Positions 22,736-35,957 are shown, numbered from the stretch's first letter. The stretch: DNA of 64,000 bases from Drechslera avenae (GCA_034640345.1 JAXRVH010000029.1:329552-393551); one strand, 5' to 3'. Notes: generated from the letters alone by a model not told the origin. Translations and numbers: made by a program.

Positions 22736-23682
22736 GGTGTTGTAAATCCGCAGTTTTCCCCGTCTTGTCAAAAAAACGCAACGTTTCCCAAACCCTGAGC
22801 CGCCCGTCTTCCTAATATACCCTCTTTCTTTCTAGTAAAACCTGTCAAACTGTATATCTTTGCTCGGGCGACCGACGACGCGTACTTGTTAAACCCAATC
22901 TGACCTGTCCCGCGACGGTGCGAAAAGCGATCTGCAAGCCCGGCCCAGTAAATTTGTGGCAATGAAGACCCCGTCTCCAACGAAGAAGCAAAACGGTGGC
23001 ACCCTAACGAAGTGAGGGAACTGATAACTGAAAAAAAAACGCGGGTTGGAGGTCGATCAGGCCCCGTCCCTTTTTGCGAGATAGATTACAAGGTAAGGTA
23101 GTATAAACAGCGAACGAACGAACGAACGGACAGCGCCCTCTCAACCTGAGCAACGTGCGGAAGGGATGGAGAAGGAAGAAGGTAAGACTCGAAGAGAAAG
23201 GCTGAGGACAGAAACACCCAGCATCCCTCCTCCATCTCAGCCTCATGCAAGCCGCACCCCCAACATGACGTCCCAGCGCTGAGTCGCGTAACCGAGAGAG
23301 TGAGCGGAGCAGACCGACTGGGCCTTGGTTCAGCTAAGCCCCTTCCAACGGAGTTTAGTGTGGGGTCTGGGACCGTATACCAAGAGGCCGGATCTGTCCG
23401 AACGCAGGTTTGAAACAGCGGGTGCATGTCAGGCACGCCAATCAACGGGGGCATGAACACGCAATCTCAGCTTGCTAGCAACCTCGTCCTTGCAGCTTTG
23501 CCAGAGATGACGGGCATGACTGCTCCGAATGGGGTTCGCGATAGATGAGGCGATTTGTCGGAGAGCCTCTTTTGCTTGTTTATCTCGAAATGGTGTTTTG
23601 GCTTTTAGCAAGGAAGAAGTAGGCATGTGTAGTCTTTTATTATTACTTCCTAGTTCTGTATCTGCTGCTCTCATCCTGCCAT
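22736..23682. other. Intergenic region upstream of the protease gene
   Basis: 947 bp between two minus-strand genes; it holds the protease promoter and the CCZ1 3' end. A short (GAAC)n tandem run lies at about 23111-23130 and an A9 run near 23031. No coding sequence is recognised. Confidence 0.4.
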
Positions 23683-26334
23683 CTACCTATTCAAACTCAA
23701 CAACTCCTCCACATATCTCCGCGCATCAATGCCGATTCCCTCCGCTAACCCCTTGGGTCCCCATCCTGCTGCCTTGCCCCCCATCTTCATGTTCTGACTC
23801 TGGCCACCGCCCATACCAAGGCCGCTCCACATACCATTCGCAAACCGACTAGAAGTGCTCGCGGTACTGGAATGCGATGTGTCCCTCGCACGTCTGACCA
23901 AAAACGCCTCTCTAAGCTCATCTGTATTAAACTGAGCTGATGTTGAAGTTTGACTTGTAAGTGTTTCGGTATCGTTGCCGCTGGGTTGAGAAGGCGGTAA
24001 TCGCATCCAGACGACCCACCAGCCGCGTGACGTCTTGCAAGTCCGCTCTATTTCTGCGAGGTTGCGACGTGTGGACAAGACGGTGGCTAGGATCTGAGAG
24101 TGGACGTTGAGAGCCTCGACCCTACTCCACCCATTTTCATCAAGGCCTTCAGCTAACAGTACTCCTGGATCCGGGATATTGGGAAGACTGGAATGCACAG
24201 TGTATGTGCGGGGGTCAAAGACGAGGTCATAGATGGGTTGTGTGTTTGGGCCAGAACTGGGCCCTGAGCCACCTGCTGAGGCTTCGGTGGTGTAGTGATT
24301 GGAAACTGCGTAGAGGCGCGCGGCGACATTGCTAGGCGATGTGCTTTTGTCTAGAGAGCGATGGAGGGGAGAGAAGAAGTTGTGAATGTCGCGGTAAAAG
24401 GATGCAGCACCCAGGGAATGGGTTCGGTGTTCGAAGAGGAACGTGTAGACAAAAGGACGATGCTAAAGGTCCATTAACAGATTACTTTTGTGATACAAAG
24501 GTAGGAACTCACCACGTAAACCACAGGCCGTAACCGGGATAGTTTGCTTATGGCTGCTGACTGCATACTCATATCCTTCTCGTATTGTGGTGTGTCGTCT
24601 GAGTCGATATCAGTTGATCTCACTGAAGAGTTCTTGCGATCGATCTCGACATGAATTGTTCGCAGTGGTATTCGGTTGTTCCAGTCGCTCTCGTCGTCCT
24701 CACCATCGTGTACTTCTCGCAAATCGCCCTTGAGTCCTATGAGGAAATACCCATCGTTCTCCAGTTGTATCCGTAGATTCAACTTCTCTTCAGCCGGGTC
24801 CACATCTGGCGCTGGTTCGACATAACGCATGGCTTCTGGCGAAGGGGTCCGTTCACGTGTGTGCGAAGGAGCTGGAGCCGCAGGTTGAGAGGTCTCTGCA
24901 GTCTTCTTACCGCCCCATGCTGTACCATAGCCAAGCGTCATGTACTTCATCCATGTCTCGGTATCACCCAGAGACGCCAGCATCGGCTTGGATTCGGGTG
25001 CGGGTGCATCTGCCTGGGTCTTGTTCTCAACAGCAGCGGCAGCCTTGTCAAGGGAGTTTTCGGCAGCCTTGACAATAGGTGGAGGGATGCCCAGTGGTAG
25101 CATCGAAGCCTGGGCTGATGCAGTGAGGCGCGGCCTTTCGCTTCGTATAGACCGAGTTTCTGGTGTTTCCGCTTGTGGTTCGGGCACTGGCTTCACATCT
25201 CTCCTCCGCCGTTTTCTCCGATCAGAAGTGGGATTGTCGCGTACGCCGTAGGCATACTCGCCATGACAGTAGATGGTTTCTACCCAATGAGAGAGATCTC
25301 GCAGCGATTTCCTGCTCACTGCCCCCAAACCCGAAAAGACAACTCCATCCGATGCATGTACATTCCTTCCCGCTCCTAGCCAGGGTTCTAGTTCAGATGC
25401 TTCGAGTGTCTTGGGGTCTGTCGAAGTCTTGGCTTGTTGTAGAGGCGAGGCTTCACCGAAACGCGACACCATGACGTCGACAAGTCCCGTTGTTCTCCGG
25501 GCAAAGTCCTCGAGCACATCGCGCTCACTGCTGCCCCATTCCTCTTCGCCCACGCCCATGCCCAACTCTCCACCTGCCGCCAGCTTCATGCCGCCGTATA
25601 TGTCCACTGCAGGACTTGCATGAAGAAGCACATCCCAGCTGGCAGAAAAGCGGGACCAGTACTTGTCCAGTATACTGCAGAACTTGGTGCGGCCGTACTT
25701 TGCAAACATGGCCTCCATGGTGGAGCCATGGTGGAGCAGGAAGGTTGATTGGGCGCGTAGGAGTTGCTGGATAAGGAGCGCGGGTGGGCTGACTTCGCGT
25801 GCCGAGTACTCGATGACGGGCTCTGTAGTATCGGTGCTCGAGTCGGTTCGCGCAAGGCCGGTGGCAGCGGGGAGTTGGGTCAGATCAATCGACTATGGTG
25901 GGATTAATCATGGACATGTGAAACCAGCAGAGTACGCATACAGCCAGTATCCACCACCCCTCCTCCAGTTCACGAAGCACAATACGCGACTTTTGTGTTT
26001 CGACCGAGTCGACTGTTTCGCCATTGGAAAAGCTTCTGGGGTTGAGATTAGTGGCGGTGGGTGAAGTTCCAGTCGTGCATGCGCCCTACTTTGCAAAGCC
26101 AACCATGCCTTGGGCCAGCCCAACCTGGCGCAGTTTCTCGTTGTCCTCGTCGCGCAGTTGTTGCTCTCTGCGTGTGTCGCCATCCTTCAGCTTGGAGCGC
26201 GCCTTGGCGGCCTTTGAGTGGTAGAAGACAATCTGTTGGTGGAAAGTTTCATCCGATGTACCGAGCGCAGGACTGTATATGGCCAGGAAGGAGAGTTGCG
26301 CCGGAATGACCTTTGGGATTGCCGTGGACGACAT
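23683..26334 (-). CDS. CCZ1: Vacuolar fusion protein Ccz1
   Basis: Subunit of the Mon1-Ccz1 complex, the exchange factor that activates Rab7/Ypt7 on late endosomes, vacuoles and autophagosomes. Four exons: 26334..26090, 26035..25942, 25892..24513 and 24462..23683, giving 832 residues. Introns are 54, 49 and 50 nt and phases agree. The N-terminal longin region reads VIPAQLSFLAIYSPALG, HQQIVFYHS, LRQVGLAQGMVGFAKSFS, KSRIVLRELEEGWWILASIDL. This is the conserved INTU/Ccz1 first domain, which pairs with Mon1. The middle (about 230-560) is low-complexity and basic; a second conserved part follows, with YFLIGLKGD and RPFVYTFLFEHRTHSL. The protein ends in a Gly/Met-rich stretch and ARRYVEELLSL. It shares a 314-bp divergent promoter region with FMT1. 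Confidence 0.88.
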
Positions 26335-26648
26335 TCGTGCATGCTACAAAGTGCCAGTGGCAGACGCGTCGGGTAGTATGGACGGATTGCGTCACACGCA
26401 CGTACGAGAACACGGAAAGGGAAGAATGTCGGCGCTGGCATCAACACCACGCCATGGCAAACCTATTTGTAGACCATGCCCAACGACAACGGCAACGTCA
26501 ACGTCAGCCCAGGGCGATGCGGCGCATTTGCGGCAAGGATGCCACCGCTTGTCGTGGTGAAAGATGCCCCACGAGATCGCGATCGTGGCGTATCTCGTCT
26601 GCGGCGACTCTGCGGGCACCCACCGAGCATCTTCATCATCTTTGAACC
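26335..26648. other. Divergent promoter region CCZ1/FMT1
   Basis: 314 bp between divergent start codons. Contains a short imperfect run of CAACGGCAACGTCAACGTC near 26484-26502. No other element is recognised. Confidence 0.4.
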
Positions 26649-27781
26649 ATGCTCTGGACGCTGCCGGGCTCCGTGCGCACGCTGATGCATGGCACGCTTC
26701 GCCGATGTAGCTCTGTCAAGGCTTCACTCCGCACCTCGGAACCGTTGCGCATCTTGTTCTGCGGCGCCGACGACTTCAGCATCGCGTCGTTGCGCGCCGT
26801 AGTAGCAGCGCAGCGGCATGTGCCAGGCCTCATACATGATATCCATGTCCTCCATCGGCCAGCGAAGCCTACCGGCCGGGGGCTGAAGACGCTGAGAGAG
26901 GGTGCGCAATGACATCACACCGTAGACCAACACATGCAACCATCAATTAACACACCGCAGTGCCCATCAAGCAAGTAGCCACCGACGAGCTCAACCTGCC
27001 CACCCATGCAGTCGACACCTTTACAGGCTGGACACCGCCCATTCCCATCAACCTTGTGATTGCCGTCTCCTTTGGCCTCCTCGTGCCGCCGCGCATTCTC
27101 AGCCATGCGCAGTACGGCGGCTTGAATGTGCATCCTTCGCTCCTTCCAGACCTCCATGGCCCAGCCCCGATCGAACATGCCATAGTCAAAAGACGTCAAT
27201 ACACCGGTGTCACTGTCCAGACTCTGCACCCACGCCATTTCGATCAGGGTACCATCCTTGCCCAAACACCTCACCCGGGCGTTGCCATTTCCCGCCAAAC
27301 AACAGCCTCGGAATTGGAGCGACAGTTGGCCGCGGCAGGTGCAGAACTACTCACACATGTACTCAAGTCGCGCAAATTCGTCTCTCCGCATGAGCCCGCC
27401 GGATGGTACGCCACTTCCAACGGCCCCGTAAGCCACGCGCCCAAGACCACCAAACAAGACCGGTTTGTCGACTTTGGACGGCACACGTTGGCCGACATTC
27501 TGGCTAAACAGCACGCTTTCGGCAACCCATGGTGCATGCTACCTAACGGCGATCGCCTCATTCTCCACCACGTCGTGGATACAGGCATAATCGATGCAAC
27601 CCAACGGCCGCCCGGCCTCTTCGTGGAGCCAACCCTGACAGACAACCAACGCCTGCCCCTGATTCGAGCAGCGTGCGGCAAGATCGGTTCTCTGAAAAAG
27701 AGCACGTATGAGGGAAAAAAACAAGGTCACGGAAACGACAAACTGTTACGCATATTGGCTCCTCCGCATGTATCATTGTAG
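26649..27781 (+). CDS. FMT1: Mitochondrial methionyl-tRNA formyltransferase
   Basis: Formylates initiator Met-tRNA from 10-formyl-tetrahydrofolate for mitochondrial translation. Exons 26649..26901 and 26961..27781 give 357 residues; the intron is 59 nt (GTGCGC to CAG, phase 1). Residues 1-30 are basic and Ser-rich, suiting a mitochondrial presequence. The Rossmann core starts at LRILFCGADDFSIASLRAV. The catalytic loop is LNVHPSLLPDLHGPAP, holding the family Asn and His; its RG pair is replaced by HG. The third catalytic residue is in HFDQGTILAQ. The C-terminal domain includes FGRHTLADILAKQHAFG and ends with basic residues. Family identity is strong. Confidence 0.9.
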
Positions 27782-29564
27782 CCTAGGGCTTACACAGTTA
27801 CACGACCCCATGACTATATTGTACTTTTGTATGTCAACGGCCCTTCCTATTTCCTCTTAGCATCACAGACCTCTTCGGATACGTCTCGTAATGCAACTCT
27901 TCCGTAAAGTGAGCCGAGGCCTTCCGAAGCCTCAGGTACAGAAAATTCCGGAACCTCCCGCTTCTCTCTGTCCACGTCTCCATGAGCTCCTGCCAGTGCT
28001 TGAGGAGCGTTAGAAAATAGGATGGATACGTTTGGTCTAGATCTCGCCCGTTCGTTTGGCGCATAAGTATTGCATCTAACGCATGATGTCACTATTGCAT
28101 TAAAATCTGACGTGCAGTCAAAGTCTACACGGGGTTTTTTTTAGGAAAGACAGACTCGGCATGATGACTGCTACTATATACACCGCGAAGCGATGGTCGG
28201 ATGGAACTAGTCCCTGGCCTTGGGTGTGACATGCACCCATTCAAAGTACGGACTGAGGCAATTAAATCTGTAGCATACTGTGACATCTGCCAGCGATATA
28301 TACCAGGATTGAACATAGTGTCTGCATGACATTGACATTCAAATCAAATCATCCACAGTTTCCAGATCTTCGAAGTAGCCGGTTCGTAAGACTAACAGAA
28401 TAAATATGGATAAACATGCTGCTCCTACATCCGTAACGTGTTCAAGCCCGGCTCTGACCTCATTTAGCAGTTTGAGATGATCTTATATTTTAAAACGTAG
28501 GTTGACGAATTCTTGCTACCATGTGAACTATCATAAAATCAAGTTGGAGTCGAACGAACAAAGTCCCCCTAGAGCATGACTAGGGGAAAGGACTCTACGA
28601 GAGAGAAGAAAAAAGGTAGACATTCAAGGCTACAACACCATTGTCTAAGAATTAGGAAACAGTGTAGAGTATGGGCTTTTACTCGTCTTCTTCTTCTTCT
28701 TCTTCTTCTTCTATTCATGTTATAATTACACATGTATATCATAAAACAGAAAAGGATGATAATCTTCCTTGCTTTCTACTCTACAAATAGTGCAAACTGG
28801 GGGTGTAGAGATACTGTATAGGAACTGTACACAGACTATTTCTGTAACAAGTAGTATATATATATATATACAAAGAGCACTTAGACAAGGTATATACGCA
28901 AGAAATTCGTAAACTTGTTTGGATTTCCCCCCTTAACGTAGAAGCGTGATGAAAGATGTTCCCTGGATAAAATAGAGTAGTTGGTGTATGCTTTGTTTTG
29001 CCTCTTGATAAGAAAAAGAAGAAAGAAAGGGAGTGAGGCTGTGAGGCTGTGAGGCTACATAGTGGTAACTATGCGAAGAGCAGAAGAAGAAATCAAGAGG
29101 ACCGGTGAGTCGAATAATACCACAGTAGGTTAGGGGATAGAGAACTTCCTGGCCAACGAGTTTCCAAGGAGCAACATCTCTTACACAAAGGAAAGAAAGA
29201 GTTCTCGGGCATAGCCATTCACCGTGCAAGAACAAGAGCTACCGTAGAAATCCAGTAGCTACCTACCCCAGCATTCCTCCACGCACAAAATGATGAATAG
29301 TAAACTACGTAAAAAGTAACGATTATGTTCTCTTTTACTTATATCCTTCTTAACCACCAAGACCAACCAATTATTCTACAGTCCCCCTTCTGTAGACACC
29401 CAAAATCATCTTTACGCTTTTCCATCACGCCCTCTTAAAAAATAGATTTAAAAAATAGACCGCATAAGCACACTTGGTTATTCAACAAATCCTATTACAA
29501 GCAGTAAGTAGTAAGTGCATGCATCCGTCAATGCCAGTTTTGAAACAGCAAAAAAACATGACTC
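27782..29564. other. AT-rich gene-free stretch
   Basis: About 1.8 kb with no credible coding sequence. It contains a (CTT)n run at about 28687-28712, TA repeats at 28855-28871 and several GAGGCTGT copies at 29033-29056. The density of in-frame stops and the lower GC distinguish it from the gene blocks on both sides. Confidence 0.5.
28687..28712. repeat. (CTT)n microsatellite
   Basis: About eight to nine tandem TTC/CTT units in the AT-rich stretch. Seen directly. Confidence 0.85.
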
Positions 29565-29654
29565 CTCCCCCGGAAAGGCTCGAACTTTCAACCTCCTGAT
29601 GAGCCACACAGCACTGTAACAGTCAGACGCGCTAGCCAATTGCGCCACGGAGGA
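29565..29654 (-). tRNA. tRNA-Asn (GTT) with a 16-nt intron
   Basis: Reads on the minus strand from 29654. Acceptor stem TCCTCCG pairs with CGGGGGA with one T-G wobble, and the discriminator is G. The D stem is GCGC/GCGC with loop AATTGGCTA. The anticodon stem is TCTGA/TCAGG with loop C-T-GTT-A-A. The T arm is GAAAG-TTCGAGC-CTTTC. A 16-nt intron (CAGTGCTGTGTGGCTC) sits at the canonical position, one base 3' of the anticodon. A T7 Pol III terminator follows downstream on the minus strand. The mature length is 74 nt before CCA addition. Confidence 0.95.
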
Positions 29655-30209
29655 TTATTGACTGATGGGAAATCCATGATAATGTTATGCTATGACGTCG
29701 GTTGTAAAAATAACTACATCTGTTTGAAGCCAGAGAATTGGGTATCATGGCCGATAAGGTTTGGTGTTGGTGGGTTGACCGCGTGTGCACTGGTGGGGCA
29801 GTCTGGACGAAACATGTGTGTGGGGTTAGAAAGCAAAAAAAGTTTCCGAGCGGAGGGTACCGGGTGTGTGTACCTCGGCGACTAAAACTGACGGGATGAC
29901 AATACGAAAGCGAGGGGGCTGGCTATGTATAGCAAAAATAGTATTTCTGGGGTTCGGGAAAATGCAAAAAGTCAAATTTGGGAATGGGTATGATCGTCGG
30001 GCTTTCCGGTGAGCAAAGTATTTTGACGTTGAGAATGTTTCTTCGAATGTTGGTCGATCACCTCGTTACTATGACACCAGATTTGACCACTGGAGATATC
30101 GCGACGCATCCATGTTCGTCTGTATCTCTGTGTAAATCTATCCAGGCTCTTACCAAGTCATCATGCATAAAATCCAACCTCCAAAATGACAAGTGCAAAT
30201 CCCGACAAC
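29655..30209. other. Intergenic region between tRNA-Asn and the transporter gene
   Basis: 555 bp holding the 5' flank of tRNA-Asn and the 3' end of the transporter gene. I see no further gene. Confidence 0.4.
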
Positions 30210-31914
30210 TCATCTCAGCCGACCCATTGCAATGTCTGAAAGCCCCTCCCTTTCTTCGCTGTCAAAACCAGGCGACATGAGCCCTCTCTCTTCATCCCTA
30301 GCACCACTTTCCCTGAGCTCAACCTTCTTCTTGGGATCTTCCTTGTGGATCGCAACGTAGATCGCCGAGCCTAGAATGAGCGACGATCCAATAATGGATA
30401 GGGCGCCGGGTGTCGTACCCCAAACCAGCTTGTCGAATGTCAGTGCGAAGAGCATCTGCATGTAGACCATGTTTGTAGCGCGCGAAGATTTCTCATATTG
30501 TAAGCCGGCCGCAAGGAGGAATTGCTGGGCCAAGTTAGTGCGAGGACGTGCAATTGACATTAGGGTTTGACCAACCATGACAAATCCACAGATGCCTAGG
30601 AAGATTAGATAACACCAGTCTCTGAGATTATTCGGAAGCAGAAAGCCGACGCCGGGCAGTACGAGCATTGCAATGACGCTGACAATTGTGCACCAGACAG
30701 CAAAGTAGTTTACAGAGATGAGCGGATGCGCTCGCTTGCCGATCCACCGTATGGTTGTGTAAGCCCCTGCTGCTCCCAGCACACCCAGCATCGCTATGCC
30801 AACTGCCATTGCTCGTTGTGTAGGCGTCACCGCATCATAGTCGGCAGCAAGACGATCGGGGACAGTAGTACTAGTATTCGATGGTATCAGGTCTGAGTTG
30901 GCGCTTGCAGGAGGCACTGCATCGTCCGAGTGATTAAAAGCGGTGAAGAGGGATACAGGCCTTGCAATCAAGACAACTCCGAAAAGCGAGACATATGCAG
31001 CCATCTGCTCCATTCGAGTAAAGGGTTCGTTGATGAAGTAGGAACATGCCCAGCATGCAAGGTTAGGCGCAAGGAAGGTGATGACAGTGGCATCGGCGAG
31101 TGGAAGGTATAGCAGAGAATCTGTCAAAGTCAGTATAATGGCCAATAGTAGGCCTCGTGGGAACTACTGTGGATTTAACCAAGAATAGCAGAATATCGAG
31201 TAACTTCGGCAACAAACCAGCATCAGAAGGGCTTAGATAAGGTTACCATACCCACACATGGTCCCATGAGCGAGGGTGGGCGACTTACAATACATTCCAA
31301 AGACACCAAAGAAGCCAAGTAAGCCGCGAGCTACTAGCAGTGAGCGTACCTCCTTCATTCCAAACGGGAAGTGCTCAGTCTTCTGGTACCACATGTAGAA
31401 AGAAGCACATACTACCGTGATGCTCATTCTAGCAAAGAGAATCTGGAAGGGATGATAGCCTCTGCCTATGAATTGTTAGCACGTTGACACGCCGACTGCT
31501 TCGAGGTATCTTACCATCATTTCCTTCCATCTCCAAAATTCTCGTTGTGACGTTCATCAAAGTACCAAATACTTGCGAGATTAGAACAAGAGCTAGCCCC
31601 TTGTTGGCTATCCACGATGCCTGTATTCTGCCTTTCAAAGTGCCCGGAGGGGCTGGCGAGGGCCCATCATAACTCTCACCATAGAAAGGAACATGCACTG
31701 AGGTTTGACCAAGTCGTATATTGTTCGAATCGTCTATCGATATAGCTGACGGATCCGGGGACGGCATGCGGATTGCCCCGCGGTTGACCCTTAGTGTATC
31801 CCCGGGGGTTTCCCCGGATTTAAGGGCAGGCTCATCAATGGTTTGATGCCCGTTAGATTGCTGCGGAGGTCTATCATCGCCTTCGATCATTTTCATGAGT
31901 AGTGGCTGGGCCAT
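30210..31914 (-). CDS. EamA/DMT-superfamily membrane transporter
   Basis: Ten-helix drug/metabolite transporter type protein; substrate unknown. Exons 31914..31515, 31465..31289 and 31120..30210 give 495 residues. Introns are 49 nt (GTAAGA, GCTAAC, TAG) and 168 nt (GTAAGT to CAG), both phase 1. The first ~105 residues are polar and disordered. Membrane helices follow from GLALVLISQVFGTLMN. The junction across intron 2 gives FGVFGMYYSLLYLPLADATVITFLAP, where the family's conserved end of helix 3 and start of helix 4 meet; this supports the splice choice. The second EamA repeat ends near ALSIIGSSLILGSAIYVAI, followed by a charged tail. An in-frame ATG at 32073 would add 53 residues; 31914 is preferred for its CACCATGG context. 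Confidence 0.85.
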
Positions 31915-33488
31915 GGTGCCTTGTAGAGAATTCCCGACTGAAGTTTGGAGGTGACGAAGACACGAAACATGATGGAAGGCGAAGGAAAGATGAATCGGCC
32001 TCGGGGCAGTGGCTTGTCCGTCATAGGCGCCATGTGATGAATAAGGAAGGCGACAGCAGAATGGACGAGTCATATGCAGACATGTTTGCCCCAGCCCCCA
32101 CTGTCATGTAATTGTTCTTCGTTGGTTCGCCCACTCTACCCGCTAGGTTTGTAGTGATGTGTTTTGAGTAGATGTGAAGGGAAAATCTGCAAACAACATT
32201 CATCATGGTATTTTGTCAATCCGACTTGGTGTTGACGTGTAGAATGCTATATCAAGATGACGTGGGGTACCCCGCGAACGGTCATGCACGGACCACAGAC
32301 ACCACCTTTTACTACCGCTCGATACATAGTCACGAGCATTGCGCATGAGATACAAGGAGGAAGGAAATTTGACGGTACAAGGCAATGCAGCAGAAGAGAT
32401 GGTCGGGGGAAAGGTGATGGGTCAGGACACGTGATATGCTCAAGACGAAACATGACAGACTGCAACCAGCGTAAGTGCAACAACAAGGCCGACGTCATAA
32501 AGCTTGGTGACATGGCAGGTCAGGGCATGGTGTTGAGCATGCACCGCATGCAGCAACGATGCCCCAACTCTACGATGTCATTCATTCACGCATAAACTAC
32601 GGCGGAATTGGTCGGGCCTTCTACTGCCTGTCGGAGGGGCCCAAAGACCAGATATCCTTTTCGCAATCCATAGCTCTCGCCAAGGCACCGAGATCATGAT
32701 GGGGTTGATTTCATCAAACGGCTTCTCATGCGATGCTAGCAGCAACTATTCTGCTTTCACATTTGGGCCCCAATTTCGCGACCCTGTCACCATGGCCCTA
32801 ATTGATACGAGCTCCGCTAGCGGCCCCCGCCGTCGATGCATGGATGGTCAAGACAAAGTTTGGAAACGCTCTTTTGGGACAGTTATGCATGAGGAAGGGA
32901 ATGCCACACCGATCGGCGGCAGCAGGCGCTGAACGTCACACGGAACCAGCAGTTATCGGGCCAGCACTCAAATACACATCGTATATGCATGTCGACGGGC
33001 CAACGGCGCGCAGCCACCAGATGGGCCAGGGCTTGCGCTGCTGCAAGTTTGGCGAGCTCAAAGGCTCTCTACTTGGACTGCGTCCAAATCGGGTCTGGGA
33101 TGCGAGCAGCAGCACTACTTGGTGTCGGCGATGAAGCAGCTGTGTCTTGTCAGGCCGAACTGAGGTGCCGGCCACAGCATCTTCACTGACGCTAGCAAGC
33201 CGCCTCTGTCGGCGGACCGCGGCATGTCCCAGCCCGTAGGACGGCAGGCAGCCGCTGTCCTCGCACGCAACACCAACAAAGTCTCCATCCTTAAACCCTA
33301 TTATTTGTCACACAACGCAGCCGAAGCTCTCACCCTGGCCTGTCAATCACACGTCTGCATGTCGGGGCCTGGCGGATAGCAACACGTGTTACACATTGAA
33401 CACGCTTCGCACAGCAGCTGTCAGTTACAATCTATGAACCTTCTTTACCAACAGTGTAAGAGAAGGGCGCACACTAGGTTTGCGTCAT

Positions 33489-33517
33489 GGGTGCCACAGT
33501 GCACCCATGTGGCACCC
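33489..33517. repeat. Perfect 10-bp inverted repeat
   Basis: GGGTGCCACA at 33489-33498 and its exact reverse complement TGTGGCACCC at 33508-33517, with a 9-base spacer. It could form a hairpin or be a dimeric protein site. Function unknown. Confidence 0.7.
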
Positions 33518-35948
33518 ACAAGATGACCGGCAGGCTGGGTCCAAAGAAGGATAGTGATGATGATGCGGTTATATCATGGCGATCCTGACTCGCAGCTGGT
33601 TGTGTGTATAGTGCGTTGCGAGGCTGATGGTGGTGATGAAAGTCTCTCCGCGTAGCGCTGAGGCACCGCGCCCAGTCGCTGACAGTCTCGTACAGGGAAA
33701 CGTAAATGCTCCACCACTGCGGAATTTAGCTTCAGGGGGTCAACAAGGTACGACGACTGTTGCCGGGAGGCAGAAGAGCGGCACGCTCGAACGCACGCTC
33801 GAACCCGAGAACCGCTTCTTCACAAAGCACAACATGCCGACCGAGACACGAGGAAACTCTAAAGGATTCTGCACCCTTGCCCGTGTGTCGGGTAGCTGTG
33901 ACGGAAGCGACGGGAGGCCTTTCCAGCATCGCGTGAGGTCCGGAAGAGGGCCCCTCCAAGAAGACCCATGTAGCAATCCCCAGTGAAAAACCACCGTTCA
34001 CACGCACTGTCCTCGTTTCAGACCTGTGAGCCAAGCCGAGACGCAGCGCGCGCACAGATCGACTGCAAATCTCCCGCCCAAGGCGCCCCCGCGGGAGCGC
34101 GCGTAAGAGGAAACCAAGTCGGCTAAAAAGGGTCGAGAACGCGGAAGCTCTAAGCGCGCACACATGTCCTGTCTGTCACCCAAGCCACCTTACGCCCCCA
34201 TCCCCCCCCCCATCCAGGGCATTGATATCACGGCCGAGCAGCCAAACTCCACTTCCCTCCTGTTTGAGAAGCTGAGAAATTATCAAGGTTGCTTGCAGCG
34301 GCATCTGCGACCTTAATGCTCCGCCTGTTATAGCCCGTGTGACGAAAGCGGACGAGAATGGGGGAAAACAGGGCTCCCTTTTGTTTTCCCTTTTGCGCGT
34401 CCTTTGCGATTAGGTTTCAGGCGGAAACCCTGGCGGTCGAGGCAGGCAATGCGCCATACCATTGGCGAACCATGACGGTTGCTGCACCACCATCGCAGCA
34501 GGTGCGTCTTGTTGTGGAGGGGGATTACCTACCTCACCCACCCTCATCTCTCGTCTAGCTGTTGTTCTCCACAGCACACGGCTTGATACGCCCACTTCGG
34601 CACTACCCCCCCTAGCACTACCGAGACGGCGCAACTGCAGCCCCCCCAGGAAGACCCATGAGCCGGAAACTGAAAGTGAAAACCTGAAGCCCGGTCCGGC
34701 TCTCTTTTTTTATGGATCGGCAGAAGGGGTGGTCGTGGTAATAATGCCGCGCACATACTGACGTCTGCTATAGCTCGGCCTGTGATATAGGTGCGGGGCG
34801 GATGGCGACGGCGGCAGTCCGGCAGGCATCAACGTAGGAACGCTTGCATTACCGGGCATACGTACTGAACAACCACCTTGTTTTTTCTTGGTTGCACGCC
34901 CAGCGCAGTTTAGATTTGTTCGGGGCTACTCTTCTCAACTTAGACTTTTTGCCTGGGCATGCCCTGCCTTTGCTCCCCCTCCTCGCTTATAAGATTTGGA
35001 TAGTAACACATGCTGTGTAACGGTTGTTGTCCGGAGAGCTAAAAAAAACCGTGTGCATGTGATTGATCGTCCTGCTAGTGATGATGACGCTGTATGCTGT
35101 ATGCTGTAAGTATGCTAATAGAGGTTAGACAAGCGAGCTCAACACCGGCTTGTTATGACGCGTATTTCTGCAATCGGCCGAGAGAGAGAGAATGTGTAGC
35201 GTGAGCTAAGAGTAGACCCGGTAAGTAGGCAAGAAATACAGAGGGAGAGAGAGAGAGAGACAGCGATTTAAAAAATAATACGGTCGTCGAGTAAAACCAC
35301 CGACCGACTTGCACTACAATGTCTATTTTGGGCTTGGCTTGGCTGGAATACGATGCTATACGGGGGAAGGATGGGAACGGGGGTTTTTTTGGCCCTTTTT
35401 TTTCTTTACTTGCATATCTCTCTTCTTCTTTTTTTTTTGGCGCGCGCCAAGGTTTGAGCACACGAGCACCAAGTGGCGTGGGTTACACACACGCGCACCA
35501 CACTTACTTGATACGATAAGGTACGGTAGAACTCGGTGACATACATGCCCAGGGAAAAGGGGGGGGGGGGGACGAGAGAAAGAGAAAGCGAGAAAGGGAG
35601 AGAGAGAAGAGAGAGAAAAAAAAGAACGTAATCTAGAGCGTTCAATTCAATTGCGGTGCCCGCGGGTTCCCTTGTGGCGTTTTTTTCTTTGTTGTTGTTG
35701 TTATTGTTGAAAGGCATGGTTGGTGGAATAGCATACGGGGTATTAATTGTCAACTTTGTGGAACAAGGGGGTGGATTTGTGGAGATTATTTTTTTCGAGA
35801 GACACACATGCACATGTTGAACACTTGCATTGTATATTTCTTTTTATGTGATGCAGAAATGTTAAAAACGCCAATATGCAAGTGCGCATGGGTTGGCGGA
35901 ACAAGTAAAGAGAAGAACAAGGCGGGGTGATGAGAACTGCACTACGAT

Positions 35949-35957
<9 letters not shown>

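Noticed and set aside
31915..32073. In-frame ATG at 32073 for the DMT transporter
   Set aside because: Possible, but the added 53 residues are of poor composition and the ATG at 31914 has a better context; kept only as an alternative.
33627..33986. 119-codon open frame in the 31.9-36.2 kb gap
   Set aside because: Low-complexity composition, overlapped by minus-strand frames of similar length, no homology recognised.
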